Assembly: GCA_903958565.1 (NCBI GenBank)
Contig: CAJBTJ010000175.1
Span: 1 to 56,561 of the forward strand
Direction: 5' to 3'
DNA length: 56,561 bases
Source of the DNA: an uncultured beta proteobacterium
GTDB lineage: Bacteria > Pseudomonadota > Gammaproteobacteria > Burkholderiales > Burkholderiaceae_B
This document shows positions 40,660 to 50,528 of the stretch, in pieces. The position numbers were made by a program, and so were the translations under genes. Position 1 is the stretch's first letter; each line of letters begins with the position of its first letter. A model generated the notes under the pieces. That model had not been told where the DNA came from. It searched no databases and was given only the letters and a program-made list of their open reading frames with translations.

Positions 40660-41532
40660 ATGCCGCAATTAAGAGTTGTCTTGCTCACAGGAATCTCCGG
40701 TTCAGGCAAATCGGTTGCATTGCGTTTGCTTGAAGATGCAGGTTACACCTGCGTCGACAACCTGCCCGTACGTTTTTTACACGAGTTTATTGGATCCATG
40801 CGAGACGATCCAACACGACGAGTCGCCATTTCAATTGATGTACGCTCGCCTGGGGATCTTACCGAGCTGCCCGACATCATCACCGCACTATCTTCGATGG
40901 GGACGCAACTGCGTGTTGTATTTCTAGACGCGGACGATCAGACCCTCATTCAGCGCTATTCTGAATCGCGTAGACGCCATCCCCTCTCAGATCGATTAGC
41001 GCGCAGTGGAGTGGCTGCTTCTCTCGAACAGTGCATCGCGCAAGAGCGCGATCAACTCGCACCGCTGCGCAATCTTGGCCATGTGATCGACACCTCAGGC
41101 CTGACTCCCGGACAACTGCGCACGTGGATACGAGATCTCGTCCAAGCCGATCGTAAACCTTTGTTGTTGACCTTTGAATCCTTCGCCTTCAAAAAAGGGG
41201 TTCCTAACGATGCCGACATGGTGTTCGATGTGCGGTGCCTGCCCAACCCACACTACGATCCGGTGTTGCGGCCCCTCACCGGCAAAGATCAGGCGGTCGC
41301 CGACTGGCTCGCTGGGTTTGATGATGTAAGTCAAATGGCCAATGACATTGAGGCATTCATTCGCAAATGGCTGCCGCGCTATACCGAGGACACGCGCAGC
41401 TACCTCACGGTTGCGATCGGTTGCACGGGTGGCAAACATCGCTCAGTCTATTTGGTTGAGACGCTAAACAAGCGCTTTAGCGACCACGGTCCCGTTCTCG
41501 TGCGTCATCGCGATCAACCCACGCTTTCCTGA
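40660..41532 (+). CDS. rapZ: RNase adapter protein RapZ
   Basis: A 290-residue protein with an N-terminal P-loop kinase-like domain (GISGSGKS at 11-18, then [13 protein letters not shown]) and a C-terminal domain with [14 protein letters not shown]. In E. coli it targets the small RNA GlmZ for RNase E cleavage to control glucosamine 6-phosphate supply. That RNA pathway is not proven here. It starts two bases after hprK and overlaps rlpA (TGATG). Confidence 0.94.
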   Translation: MPQLRVVLLTGISGSGKSVALRLLEDAGYTCVDNLPVRFLHEFIGSMRDDPTRRVAISIDVRSPGDLTELPDIITALSSMGTQLRVVFLDADDQTLIQRYSESRRRHPLSDRLARSGVAASLEQCIAQERDQLAPLRNLGHVIDTSGLTPGQLRTWIRDLVQADRKPLLLTFESFAFKKGVPNDADMVFDVRCLPNPHYDPVLRPLTGKDQAVADWLAGFDDVSQMANDIEAFIRKWLPRYTEDTRSYLTVAIGCTGGKHRSVYLVETLNKRFSDHGPVLVRHRDQPTLS

Positions 41533-42479
41533 TGAGCTCGACTAGCGCATCCCTTGGCCGCTTCTTGATTGTTGCGCTCGTATGCGCGCTGCTCGCAGCC
41601 TGTTCCGGGTCGGGGCGCAGAGGCGGTGCGTACTACATGGACGACGGCCCTGAAGCAAATCCCCCCGCAAACCTCGATGCCGTACCCGATGCCGTGCCAC
41701 GCATTGAACCCTTGGCACGCGGCCCAAATAATCCCTACAGTATCTTCGGTCAGCGCTATGTGCCAGATACGTCAGGACAGCCCTACCGCGCACAGGGTCC
41801 TGCCTCCTGGTACGGAAAAAAATATCACGGTAAGCCGACCTCCAATGGTGAGCGCTATGACATGTATGGCATGACAGCCGCTCACCCTACTTTGCCTATC
41901 CCGAGCTACGTCAGAGTCACCCGCGTGGCCACTGGCAAAACCGTCGTGCTGCGCATTAATGACCGCGGTCCGTTCTTAGGCGGACGGGTTATTGACTTGT
42001 CTTATGTCGCAGCCCACAAACTGGGCGTTCTCTCGCCCGGAAGCGCCGAGGTGATCGTAGAGCGCATCATGCCGCAGCAAATCGCTAACGGGACCGCACT
42101 CACGGCTAGCGCACCGGCTGCTGCACCCAGCCCACCGGTTGCAGCAACGCTGGCCGCGCCAAGTCTTGCCGTCGCTGGCCCCTCCGTGGCGACACTCCCT
42201 CTCGCCGCAGCGCCAGCCAGCAGTGCAACGCCTGCTGCGGCAGGGTCCGTTTACTTACAGCTTGGTGCCTTTAGTGATCCCGCGCGAGCGCAGGCAATTG
42301 CCGCACGTGCTGCGGCCCAAATGCCGACTCAGTCGGGTGTTTCGGTGAACGTTGAGCTCGGCGCAGGCAACTTACACCGTGTGCGCGTGGGGCCTTTTGC
42401 GAACGCAGAGGCCGCGACACAAGCTGCAGGGCCGCTCGAAACCGCGCTCGGCGTCGCGCCGCGGGTCACCGGCCCCTAA
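41532..42479 (+). CDS. rlpA: RlpA-type septal lytic transglycosylase lipoprotein
   Basis: A 315-residue outer-membrane lipoprotein. The lipobox LAAC puts the lipidated cysteine at 24. A double-psi beta-barrel follows at about 95-190 ([39 protein letters not shown]), then an Ala/Pro linker and a C-terminal SPOR domain (about 235-315) that binds denuded septal glycan. Start and rapZ stop share a base. Confidence 0.92.
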   Translation: MSSTSASLGRFLIVALVCALLAACSGSGRRGGAYYMDDGPEANPPANLDAVPDAVPRIEPLARGPNNPYSIFGQRYVPDTSGQPYRAQGPASWYGKKYHGKPTSNGERYDMYGMTAAHPTLPIPSYVRVTRVATGKTVVLRINDRGPFLGGRVIDLSYVAAHKLGVLSPGSAEVIVERIMPQQIANGTALTASAPAAAPSPPVAATLAAPSLAVAGPSVATLPLAAAPASSATPAAAGSVYLQLGAFSDPARAQAIAARAAAQMPTQSGVSVNVELGAGNLHRVRVGPFANAEAATQAAGPLETALGVAPRVTGP

Positions 42480-42493
42480 AGGATCTTGGCGGT

Positions 42494-43432
42494 TTAGCTG
42501 CCCTTGCGCGCCAACGCTCGGGCGTAAAGCGTGTCACGCGACTGGCCTGTTGCCTTGGCCGCCACACGGGCGGCATCCCGCACCGATAAGACCTCGAGCA
42601 AAGCGTCCAGCCACGCATCGATCCCCGCATCAACCTGCTCGGCTGCTTCAAGATCCAGCTCACTTTGGGCCGGGTGAACAATGACAACGTATTCACCTTG
42701 CTCGCGATGGGGATCCGCCTGCAACCATTGTTGCGCCTCGGCCAAGGTGACGCATGCAATCTCTTCAAACCGCTTGGTCATTTCTCGAGCCAAGCTCACT
42801 TGACGCGCGGGCCCCAACACTAACAACAAGTCTTTCAAGCTAGCTGCGATCCGATGGGGGGCCTCATAAAACACCACGGCCGTGACGAGTTGCGTCCAAT
42901 AGCGAAACCAGCGCTGCCGCGCCATGGATTTGGTTGGGGCAAAGCCGGCAAATACAAACCCGGGCGACGCGTCTGTTGTCACACCGGTCGCCATCAGTGC
43001 CGTGATCACAGCACTGGCGCCGGGCAAGGGGATCACGCGCAAACCCGCCTCACGTACAGCCCGCACCACCAGTCCACCGGGGTCACTGACGGCAGGTGAC
43101 CCCGCATCGGACACCAAGGCGACGCGTTGACCTGACTGCAGTCGTCGAACAATGTCCGTTGCGGCGCCCGCCTCGTTATGACGGTGCGCTGCCATCGTAG
43201 GGGTGTCCAAGCCCCATGCATCAAGCAGCGTGCGTGTGGCGCGCGTATCCTCAGCGGCGATCACATCGGCTAATTGCAAGGCGTGCCAACCCCGCAAGGA
43301 CAGATCACCCAAATTACCGATCGGTGTTGCCACGACATACAAGCAATGCGTCGGCCACTGCTGCGCGTCGACCTTCTGACCAAGTCGGTGCCAGGCATCA
43401 GGGCGCTCTTGCGGTGGGACATTTTCTGTCAT
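42494..43432 (-). CDS. rsmI: 16S rRNA (cytidine1402-2'-O)-methyltransferase
   Basis: A 312-residue tetrapyrrole-methylase-fold enzyme. LYVVATPIGNLGDLSLR is the family N-terminal motif, with AEDTRATRTLLD and VSDAGSPAVSDPG following. It methylates C1402 in the ribosomal decoding centre. ATG 43432 is preferred over a TTG 15 bases upstream. It is divergent from yraN, as in E. coli, but without lpoA between them. Confidence 0.95.
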   Translation of the reverse strand: MTENVPPQERPDAWHRLGQKVDAQQWPTHCLYVVATPIGNLGDLSLRGWHALQLADVIAAEDTRATRTLLDAWGLDTPTMAAHRHNEAGAATDIVRRLQSGQRVALVSDAGSPAVSDPGGLVVRAVREAGLRVIPLPGASAVITALMATGVTTDASPGFVFAGFAPTKSMARQRWFRYWTQLVTAVVFYEAPHRIAASLKDLLLVLGPARQVSLAREMTKRFEEIACVTLAEAQQWLQADPHREQGEYVVIVHPAQSELDLEAAEQVDAGIDAWLDALLEVLSVRDAARVAAKATGQSRDTLYARALARKGS

Positions 43433-43505
43433 GGCGAAAGTCAACAAAGCCGAATTGTGGCAGTGTAGTCGGCTTAACCCACCTCGTCACGACGCCTCAA
43501 CCAAA

Positions 43506-44033
43506 ATGACTACCTCCAACAACTCTACTCAAGAGTATGCAGCCCTTTTTTGTCAAGCGGCCCTCGCACAGAAAAAAGCGGTCTCCAAGCGAAGAAGGTC
43601 GCAGAGCGCCAACATCCTGCAGTGCCGCCACGAGCCCAGGGCCATCGATCTATCGCCCCCCGCCGCCCGCTCAGCGCAACAGCAGCGCGGAGACCTTTAC
43701 GAAGCGCTTGCGCAAGCACACCTCGAGCGCGCAGGGTGCGTGGTGCTGGCTCGTCAACTGCGTTGTGCCGCCGGCGAGCTGGACTTGGTCGTGCGCGAGG
43801 GGTCACTCCTGGTATTCGTAGAAGTGCGGCAACGGACTTCGAGCCTCTATGGCGGCGCCTCGGCAAGCGTTACACCTGCCAAGCAACGTCGTATCCTGCG
43901 CGCGGCGCACTGGTTTCTCGCGAGGCTTGTGGAGCAACATTTTGGCGGCACAACGCCTTATTGCCGGATAGATGTGCTGGCCTTTGAGCCGGCAGGCCTC
44001 ACCTGGCATCGCGACGCCTTTCGCCTGACATAA
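43506..44033 (+). CDS. yraN: UPF0102 (YraN) nuclease-fold protein with long N-terminus
   Basis: From ATG 43506 the protein has 175 residues. The C-terminal 120 match the YraN family: GDLYEALAQAHLERAGCVVLARQLRCAAGELDLVV, FVEVRQR, YGGASASVTPAKQRRI. This is a Holliday-junction-resolvase-like restriction-endonuclease fold of unknown function. About 55 residues of basic, Ser-rich sequence precede the domain, which is unusual for this short family; a start inside the frame is possible but no ATG fits. Confidence 0.85.
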   Translation: MTTSNNSTQEYAALFCQAALAQKKAVSKRRRSQSANILQCRHEPRAIDLSPPAARSAQQQRGDLYEALAQAHLERAGCVVLARQLRCAAGELDLVVREGSLLVFVEVRQRTSSLYGGASASVTPAKQRRILRAAHWFLARLVEQHFGGTTPYCRIDVLAFEPAGLTWHRDAFRLT

Positions 44034-44074
44034 GATAAATGAGATAATTCGAACTCAGGAGCCGAACAATCGCC

Positions 44075-44668
44075 ATGAACCTTGCCTCGACACTCGCCGC
44101 GCACTTCAATGACCATGTCGTTGCCACGCAAGACAGCGCCAAAATGCTTTCTTCGCCACTTCTGCGCGCCATCGATATGTGTTTTGGCTGTGTCACGAAT
44201 AACGGCAAAATTCTGGCTTGTGGCAACGGCGGCTCAGCCGCCGACGCTCAACACTTTATCGCCGAACTTGTTGGCCGCTTTGAACGCGAACGCCTGCCGC
44301 TAGCCGGCATCGCACTGAACACGGACACATCCATCTTGACGGCTGTCGGCAACGACTACGGGTACGCCCAAATTTTTTCACGGCAAATTAGCGCTCTAGG
44401 GCACCCCGGTGATGTGCTTGTCGCGATCTCCACCAGCGGTAACTCAGAAAACGTCCAGCAGGCCATTCAGGCCGCGCACGAGCGCGAGATGCGCGTCATT
44501 GCGCTCTCCGGAAAAGGGGGTGGCACGATGAACGATTTACTCAGCACCGATGACATTCACCTTTGCGTGCCGCACGATCGCACGATGCGCGTTCAAGAAG
44601 TCCATATTTTGCTGCTGCACATGCTGTGCGATGGCATTGATACCCTCTTACTCGGAGATTCCGCATGA
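44075..44668 (+). CDS. SIS-domain phosphoheptose isomerase / DiaA-like protein
   Basis: A 197-residue SIS-domain protein. GNGGSAADAQHFIAELVGRFERER is the GmhA/DiaA signature, with ISTSGNSENV and LLHMLCDGID. GmhA converts sedoheptulose 7-phosphate to heptose 7-phosphate for lipopolysaccharide; DiaA instead assists DnaA at the origin. Synteny with yraN and the BON lipoprotein matches E. coli diaA, but some betaproteobacteria use this gene as gmhA. The start overlaps nothing; the stop overlaps the next ATG. Confidence 0.85.
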   Translation: MNLASTLAAHFNDHVVATQDSAKMLSSPLLRAIDMCFGCVTNNGKILACGNGGSAADAQHFIAELVGRFERERLPLAGIALNTDTSILTAVGNDYGYAQIFSRQISALGHPGDVLVAISTSGNSENVQQAIQAAHEREMRVIALSGKGGGTMNDLLSTDDIHLCVPHDRTMRVQEVHILLLHMLCDGIDTLLLGDSA

Positions 44669-45405
44669 CACTCGCAGCCCGTCTTGTTCGCCCCATTTTG
44701 CTCTGCGTTGCGCTTGGATCCTCAGCAGGTATGCTGCAAGGCTGTATCCCACTACTCATAGGCGGTGCGGCAGCGACCACCGGGCTGGTAGCGGTCGACC
44801 GTCGATCCGTCGGGCAACAGGCCGACGACAAGACGATCGAACTGAAAATCGGCGGAGAGCTGCGTAACGCTTTTGGCGATAGCATTCGTACATCCATCAC
44901 CGTTTATGATGGGGTCGTACTGCTCACTGGCGACACGATCGGTAACGACGTCAAAGCCAAAGCAGGCGAGATTGCACGCAAGACAAATGGCGTGAAATCC
45001 GTGTCGGATCAAATTACCGTTACCAAGGAAACCGCTTCAGCTGGGGTGGTTGGGAATGACATCTGGATCACCTCTAAGGTCATGGCAACGTTAGCCACAA
45101 CAAAGGATATCCCTTCGCGCACGATCACCGTCACCACAGATCGTGGCATCGTCTATTTGATGGGTCTGGTCACACAGCGAGAAGGCGATTTGGCAGCGTC
45201 CACCACGGCGCAAATTGGCGGAGTCAAGCGCGTAGACAAGCTATTCCAGATCATCACTCCCGCCGAAGCAAACCGCCTAGATACTGCGAACCGTCTGATG
45301 GGGGGTGGTTTGGGTGACCCAGCTCAGCCTGCCGCGCCGGTCACCAGCTCTGGAGCTGGCGCCGCACCCGCGCAGGGCGGCGTACAGGTCATGCCCATTC
45401 AATGA
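44665..45405 (+). CDS. Two-BON-domain outer-membrane lipoprotein (DolP/YraP-like)
   Basis: A 246-residue lipoprotein with lipobox LQGC at Cys27 and two BON domains at about 65-130 and 135-205 (TDRGIVYLMGLVTQREGDLA). In E. coli DolP binds phospholipids at division sites and protects the envelope. A Pro/Ala-rich C-terminal tail of about 40 residues is extra. It starts in the SIS-protein stop and overlaps the TlpA-like gene (ATGA both times). Confidence 0.87.
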   Translation: MTLAARLVRPILLCVALGSSAGMLQGCIPLLIGGAAATTGLVAVDRRSVGQQADDKTIELKIGGELRNAFGDSIRTSITVYDGVVLLTGDTIGNDVKAKAGEIARKTNGVKSVSDQITVTKETASAGVVGNDIWITSKVMATLATTKDIPSRTITVTTDRGIVYLMGLVTQREGDLAASTTAQIGGVKRVDKLFQIITPAEANRLDTANRLMGGGLGDPAQPAAPVTSSGAGAAPAQGGVQVMPIQ

Positions 45406-45893
45406 AAAAACTCGTAGCGCTTGCGCTGCTGGCTGCGCTTGGCGGGATCGGTGCGTGGTTCTTCACGGCGCCTGGTCCCCAAGCGCCTGAGGTAACGTTC
45501 TCAACGCTCTCTGGCAAACAACTGCCGCTTTCGGAACTGCGCGGCAAAGTCGTACTAGTCAAATTCTGGGCAACGAATTGTGTAAGCTGCGTGGCCCAAA
45601 TGCCTGACAATATTGAGAACTACGAAAAATACCGGAGCCAAGGTTTCGAGCTCGTGGCTGTTGCGATGCAATACGACCCCGCCAACTATGTCATTAACTT
45701 TGCGGAAACGCGCAAGCTGCCCTTTCCGGTTGCGCTGGATACCGTCGGTGCGGCAGCCAAAGCCTTCGGGGACGTCAAGCTAACGCCAACCGCGTTCCTC
45801 ATCGATAAAAACGGTCAAATCTTAAAGCGCTATCTCGGACAATACGACAAGCAAGAGTTCAGGCGCACCCTAGAAAAAGCTTTAGCGGGCTAG
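45402..45893 (+). CDS. TlpA/ResA-like thiol-disulfide oxidoreductase
   Basis: A 163-residue membrane-anchored thioredoxin-fold protein. One N-terminal segment (about 4-20) places it on the periplasmic side. The active site is C60-VS-C63 (WATNCVSC), with the cis-proline in LTPTAFLID. Proteins like this reduce cytochrome c apoproteins or other periplasmic thiols; the target is not evident. Translation is coupled to the BON lipoprotein. Confidence 0.88.
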   Translation: MKKLVALALLAALGGIGAWFFTAPGPQAPEVTFSTLSGKQLPLSELRGKVVLVKFWATNCVSCVAQMPDNIENYEKYRSQGFELVAVAMQYDPANYVINFAETRKLPFPVALDTVGAAAKAFGDVKLTPTAFLIDKNGQILKRYLGQYDKQEFRRTLEKALAG

Positions 45894-45974
45894 CCCCCGT
45901 CGGGTCGTTCTTGGATCTACAATCCGTTTCCAATAATCTGTTCCGATCCACCTTCCTTTGCCTGCCGAACGCTC

Positions 45975-46874
45975 ATGACCAGTCAGACACCCATCACGTC
46001 CATGGCCCCCGAAGTTTTTGCAGAAGTATTGTCCGAAAGCCTGCCCTACATTAAGCGCTTTCATGGCAAAACGATCGTCATCAAATATGGTGGCAACGCA
46101 ATGACCGAAGAAGTCCTGCAGCGCAGCTTTGCCCATGATGTCGTATTGCTCAAACTCATTGGTCTGAATCCTATTGTCGTACACGGCGGGGGCCCACAAA
46201 TTGATGAGGCGCTGCGCCGCATCGGCAAGCAGGGTACGTTTGTGCAGGGTATGCGCGTCACGGATTCCGACACGATGGAAGTGGTCGAGTGGGTCCTCGG
46301 CGGTCAAGTGCAGCAAGACATTGTTTTAATGATTAACGAAGCGGGTGGCAAAGCGGTCGGCTTGACCGGCAAAGATGGTTGCCTGATCCAAGCCAGTAAA
46401 AAGCTAATGCCCAATAAGGACGATCCCTCCAAACCACTAGACATTGGTTTTGTAGGTGATATTGACCGCATCGAACCGGCCGTCGTCAAAGCCCTTCAGG
46501 ATGATCAGTTTATTCCTGTGATTTCACCCATCGGCTATGGCGTAGATGGGTTAGCCTACAACATCAACGCGGACGTCGTAGCGGGCAAAATGGCCGAAGT
46601 GCTCGGTGCTGAAAAATTGCTCATGATGACCAACACACCAGGCGTGCTCGATAAAAATGGCAAGCTGCTGCGCCAACTATCGGCACAAACGATCGATGCC
46701 TTATTTGCTGACGGGACCATCTCGGGCGGAATGCTTCCAAAGATTTCCTCTGCGCTTGATGCAGCTCGCAACGGCGTGAAGTCTGTGCATATCGTGGATG
46801 GTCGTGTTCCGCACTGTCTGTTACTAGAGGTATTGACAGACCGCGGCGTCGGCACGATGATCTCTTCCCAATAA
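45975..46874 (+). CDS. argB: N-acetylglutamate kinase
   Basis: A 299-residue amino acid kinase phosphorylating N-acetylglutamate in arginine synthesis. Landmarks are [29 protein letters not shown] and [14 protein letters not shown], with [13 protein letters not shown] near the C-terminus. Its length fits the arginine-inhibited hexameric type. It stands 81 bases after the TlpA-like gene. Confidence 0.96.
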   Translation: MTSQTPITSMAPEVFAEVLSESLPYIKRFHGKTIVIKYGGNAMTEEVLQRSFAHDVVLLKLIGLNPIVVHGGGPQIDEALRRIGKQGTFVQGMRVTDSDTMEVVEWVLGGQVQQDIVLMINEAGGKAVGLTGKDGCLIQASKKLMPNKDDPSKPLDIGFVGDIDRIEPAVVKALQDDQFIPVISPIGYGVDGLAYNINADVVAGKMAEVLGAEKLLMMTNTPGVLDKNGKLLRQLSAQTIDALFADGTISGGMLPKISSALDAARNGVKSVHIVDGRVPHCLLLEVLTDRGVGTMISSQ

Positions 46875-46881
46875 TGCGCAC

Positions 46882-47646
46882 GTGACACCAAAACGACTGC
46901 CGCAGCATCCACGGGTGCGCGTGCGTCGTGCACGCGTTCATCTCACTGAGGGCGCGCTCAACGCACGCAGCAAAGAATTTGTCTGGTTTTTTGATCTAGA
47001 CAATACCTTGCACGACACGTCATACAAAATTTTTCGCGAGATCAACTTGGGTATGACTGCTGCTGTCATGGAAGCACTTTCCATTGACGAGGCGGCAGCC
47101 AGCATTTTGCGCACGCAGTACTGGCGCAAATACGGCGCGACCCTCATCGGTCTCGTGCGCCACCACGCGATCGATGCCCATGCTTTTTTACATCGCAGCC
47201 ACGACTTCGATGTCGCACCGCTCATTCGTGCCGAAACAGGTCTCGCAAACAAGTTGCGTCGCCTACCTGGGCGAAAGGTGCTGGTGACCAATGCGCCCCT
47301 GCACTACGCGCGTGCGGTACTGAAACACCTCAAAATTCTGCACTGTTTCGAGGGGTTATGGGGCGTCGAGCAGATGCGCTTACATGGCCATTTCAGGCCA
47401 AAGCCGTCGAGCACCATGATGCGCCACATCTTGGCGCATGAGGGGGTGTCTCCACGCCGGGCCGTTCTTGTTGAGGACACCATGGAGAACTTACGGGGCG
47501 CGCGGCGCGCTGGCCTGCGCACCGTACATGTCTACCACCCCGGTACGCCCTTTGGCCGAGGCAAAAGCGGACGCCCCAATTTTGTCGACTTGCGGGTAAA
47601 CTGTGTTTCAGACTTGCTGCTTCAAAAGCGTCCGTTGCGGGCTTAG
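46882..47646 (+). CDS. HAD-family pyrimidine 5'-nucleotidase-like hydrolase
   Basis: A 254-residue HAD hydrolase. FFDLDNTLHDTSYKI has the catalytic DxD; LVTNAP and VLVEDTMENLRGARRAG are the later motifs. It resembles the yeast SDT1-type pyrimidine 5'-nucleotidase family, which clears pyrimidine monophosphates. About 35 basic residues precede the domain. The GTG at 46882, eight bases after argB, is the only plausible upstream start. The argB / nucleotidase / slmA order occurs in Burkholderiales. Confidence 0.82.
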   Translation: MTPKRLPQHPRVRVRRARVHLTEGALNARSKEFVWFFDLDNTLHDTSYKIFREINLGMTAAVMEALSIDEAAASILRTQYWRKYGATLIGLVRHHAIDAHAFLHRSHDFDVAPLIRAETGLANKLRRLPGRKVLVTNAPLHYARAVLKHLKILHCFEGLWGVEQMRLHGHFRPKPSSTMMRHILAHEGVSPRRAVLVEDTMENLRGARRAGLRTVHVYHPGTPFGRGKSGRPNFVDLRVNCVSDLLLQKRPLRA

Positions 47647-47705
47647 CACACACCGTTTCGCAGCCCACGCCTTGCTTTTTAACCTTCTTTGATGGGCCGA
47701 CCGCG

Positions 47706-48299
47706 ATGTCAGTCAAAACCGGCGAACGTAAACATCAAATTCTGCAAATGCTTGCAGAAATGCTTGAGCAACCACGGGCGGCGCGCATCACCACTGCAGC
47801 ACTGGCTGCGCGCATGCAGTTATCCGAAGCCGCGTTGTACCGTCACTTCGCAAGTAAAGCCCAAATGTTCGAGGGTTTGTTCGAATTCATCGAGTCGACC
47901 ATCTTCACGCTGGTCAATCAAATTGTTGAGTCCGAACCCAACGGGGTCGAGCAAGCTCGCAAGATCGCGGTAATGTTGCTAACGTTTGCCCAACGCAACC
48001 GTGGCATGACACGCGTTCTAACCGGAGACGCCTTGGTCACCGAGGACGAACGCCTGCAAGCGCGCGCCAACCAAATCACCGACCGCATCGACGCCTCCTT
48101 TAAGCAATCACTGCGACATGCGATCACCAGCGGCACCCTCAACCCCTCGATCGAAGCAACCGCCTTGGCGGCCGCGTTGACACAATTTGTCATCGGTAGC
48201 TGGCTGCGCTTCGCCCAAAGCGCTTGGCAAACAACGCCGACGCTTCACATGGATACACAGCTCAAATTAATTCTAGGTGTGGCCGCGCGCCCCGTATAA
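47706..48299 (+). CDS. slmA: Nucleoid occlusion factor SlmA (TetR family)
   Basis: A 197-residue TetR-family protein. The helix-turn-helix is ALAARMQLSEAALYRHFASKAQMFE, almost as in E. coli SlmA, followed by FEFIESTIFTLVNQI. SlmA binds sites around the chromosome and blocks FtsZ polymerisation over the nucleoid. A role confined to FtsZ control in this organism is by homology. It is convergent with moeB, 11 bases apart. Confidence 0.88.
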   Translation: MSVKTGERKHQILQMLAEMLEQPRAARITTAALAARMQLSEAALYRHFASKAQMFEGLFEFIESTIFTLVNQIVESEPNGVEQARKIAVMLLTFAQRNRGMTRVLTGDALVTEDERLQARANQITDRIDASFKQSLRHAITSGTLNPSIEATALAAALTQFVIGSWLRFAQSAWQTTPTLHMDTQLKLILGVAARPV

Positions 48300-48310
48300 A
48301 GCAAACGCGC

Positions 48311-49069
48311 TCAGGTCTGCTTCCTCGTGGCGCAAACAATACAGGCGGGATCGCGTTTAACCTTCACGCTGTGCCACTGCATATCCAGGGCGTCAAGGAT
48401 CAAGAGGCGGCCTTTTAAGCTTGTTCCGATCTGCGCAATAACCTTCAATGCCTCCGCGGCCTGCATACTTCCGATGATTCCAACAAGCGGCGCAAACACA
48501 CCGGTTGTTGCGCAATTAAGCGCTTCGACATCTTCGGCCTCTGGAAACAAGCAGTGATAACAGGGTGCGTTGGCGTCGCGAGGATCAAACACACTGACCT
48601 GCCCTTCAAAACGGATTCCTGCGCCTGAAACGAGCGGCTTAGCGTGCTTGACGCACGCACGGTTGACTGCGTGGCGCGTGGCAAAGTTATCCGTACAGTC
48701 CAACACGACATCGACTTGTGAAATTTCCTGGTCGAGCGAACTTTCATCCATTCGCACGGTTCGAATCTCAATTTTCAACTCAGGATTCAAGGCAAGCATC
48801 GTCTGACGTCCAGACTCTGCCTTAAGCTGACCGAGGCGATTCGTGTTGTGCATAATCTGCCTCTGCAGATTACTGATCTCCACCACATCGTGATCGGCCA
48901 GAACAATCGTCCCGACACCCGCAGAGGCAAGATACATCGCGGCGGGGGATCCCAGTCCTCCGGCGCCTACGATCAACACCCGTGCCGCAAGAAGCTTCTC
49001 CTGGCCTTCTATGCCCAACTCATCCAACAAGATGTGCCGGGCATATCTCAGCAGCTGAGCGTCGTTCAT
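48311..49069 (-). CDS. moeB: MoeB/ThiF-type adenylyltransferase
   Basis: A 252-residue E1-like enzyme that adenylates the C-terminal glycine of MoaD or ThiS. The nucleotide motif GAGGLG is at 35-40, zinc cysteines are C170/C173 and C243/C246, and C186 is the conserved catalytic-type cysteine. MoeB and ThiF cannot be told apart by these motifs. Because thiG is in the window and no thiF is, it may serve both pathways. It overlaps ctpA by four bases. Confidence 0.87.
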   Translation of the reverse strand: MNDAQLLRYARHILLDELGIEGQEKLLAARVLIVGAGGLGSPAAMYLASAGVGTIVLADHDVVEISNLQRQIMHNTNRLGQLKAESGRQTMLALNPELKIEIRTVRMDESSLDQEISQVDVVLDCTDNFATRHAVNRACVKHAKPLVSGAGIRFEGQVSVFDPRDANAPCYHCLFPEAEDVEALNCATTGVFAPLVGIIGSMQAAEALKVIAQIGTSLKGRLLILDALDMQWHSVKVKRDPACIVCATRKQT

Positions 49070-50475
49070 TTCTTGCCCGAGGAGCCCTCAGCCGCAGCAC
49101 CTGTCTTCGCACTCTTTGGTGCAGGCACCGCTTTCTGAATCGGCTTGCCATCAAGGAAATTCACAGCCTGCTGCAACTGGAAGTCTTCTGGCGTACCAAA
49201 CTGAAACACCTTATTCGTATCAGCGAGGGGCGTTTCGTCTTCCTTGGCTTTCGCCAGCTCTTCCGGCGTCTGGCGGTTGCTCAAGTGCCGCTGTAAATCT
49301 GCTTCGCGCGGCAGCTTGAATAGGTCGCCCTCAGCAGTATCAGCCACCACGATGTCTGGACTAATACCCGTGGCCTGAATCGAGCGACCATTCGGTGTGA
49401 AGTAACGCGAGGTCGTGAGCTTGATCGCCGTACTATCGGAAATGGGCAGAATCACCTGCACAGAGCCCTTCCCAAACGTACGATTACCCATAATGGTGGC
49501 GCGCTTATGATCTTGCAACGCGCCCGCTACGATTTCAGAAGCCGAGGCCGAGCCGACGTTTACCAACACCACCATCGGCACTGTCTTGGCCCATGCAGGC
49601 AAACCACGCAAGTAATCGGATTCACCACGTGCGTAATCAGACGGGTTGGACAAATACTTCTGCTTGGCATCTGGCGCACGTCCGTCGGTCGACACGACAA
49701 GCGTATCTGGCTTGAGGAAGGCGGCAGACACGCCAATGGCGCCGCTCAACAATCCGCCCGGATCGTTACGCAGATCAAGAATCAAGGCGCGCGGGGCACC
49801 TTTTGCACCGAGCTCTGTTAAATGCCGCGTAAGATCAGCACCCGTTTTTTCCTGAAACTGTGCGATTCGTACATACCCAATATTGCCATCCAGCATTTTG
49901 CTACGTACGCTGCGCACGCGAATCGTGTCGCGCACAATCTTGATGACAAGTGGCTGCGCCTGACCTTGACGAATGATCGTCAAGGTAATCGGCGTTTTAA
50001 CGGGGCCGCGCATCATCTTGACCGCATCGGTTAAGGACAAGCCCTTCGTGGAAGTGTCATTGATTTTTGAAATCAAATCTCCAGCACGAATACCCGCGCG
50101 TGCCGCAGGCGTGTCTTCAATCGGCGAGATCACCTTGACCATACCGTCTTCCGTACCCACCTCAATTCCCAAACCACCAAACTCGCCTTGCGTCGAGCTT
50201 TGCATTTCTTTAAACGCATCGGCATCCAAGTAGGCAGAGTGCGGGTCGAGATCAGACAACATCCCTGCGATCGCGCCGCTGATTAATTTTTTATCGTCGA
50301 CGGCCTCGACATAATTATTTTTGATGGCCGAGAACACACTCGAAAATTGGCGCAACTCGTCCAGCGGCAAAGGCGAACCGCGCTGTGCGACAGCACTGAT
50401 GCCCAGGCTCAACAGCACCCCGGCCACAATACCGGCAGAAACCAAGCCAAAACTACGTAATTTGCGAGTGCCCAT
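49066..50475 (-). CDS. ctpA: Carboxy-terminal processing protease CtpA
   Basis: A 469-residue S41 protease. The N-terminal hydrophobic segment directs it to the periplasm; a PDZ domain spans about 95-185, and the Ser/Lys dyad lies in VGSASASEIVAG and TFGKGSVQ (Lys336). AGGA six bases before ATG 50475 decides the start over an upstream TTG and ATG. It follows envC, and both concern peptidoglycan: Ctp enzymes control cell-wall hydrolases. Confidence 0.93.
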   Translation of the reverse strand: MGTRKLRSFGLVSAGIVAGVLLSLGISAVAQRGSPLPLDELRQFSSVFSAIKNNYVEAVDDKKLISGAIAGMLSDLDPHSAYLDADAFKEMQSSTQGEFGGLGIEVGTEDGMVKVISPIEDTPAARAGIRAGDLISKINDTSTKGLSLTDAVKMMRGPVKTPITLTIIRQGQAQPLVIKIVRDTIRVRSVRSKMLDGNIGYVRIAQFQEKTGADLTRHLTELGAKGAPRALILDLRNDPGGLLSGAIGVSAAFLKPDTLVVSTDGRAPDAKQKYLSNPSDYARGESDYLRGLPAWAKTVPMVVLVNVGSASASEIVAGALQDHKRATIMGNRTFGKGSVQVILPISDSTAIKLTTSRYFTPNGRSIQATGISPDIVVADTAEGDLFKLPREADLQRHLSNRQTPEELAKAKEDETPLADTNKVFQFGTPEDFQLQQAVNFLDGKPIQKAVPAPKSAKTGAAAEGSSGKK

Positions 50476-50528
50476 GCACATTCCTGAATTCAAGGTCGTT
50501 AACGCAGAAACCTAGGCAACAGTAAAAA

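Noticed and set aside
43800-43830. EVR instead of EVK in the YraN nuclease-like motif as a sign of lost activity
   Set aside because: The same FVEVR form occurs in E. coli YraN as I recall it, so it is normal for the family.
48758-48767. GGTTCGAATC, resembling a tRNA T-loop
   Set aside because: It lies inside moeB, and no acceptor stem, D-arm or anticodon arm can be built around it.
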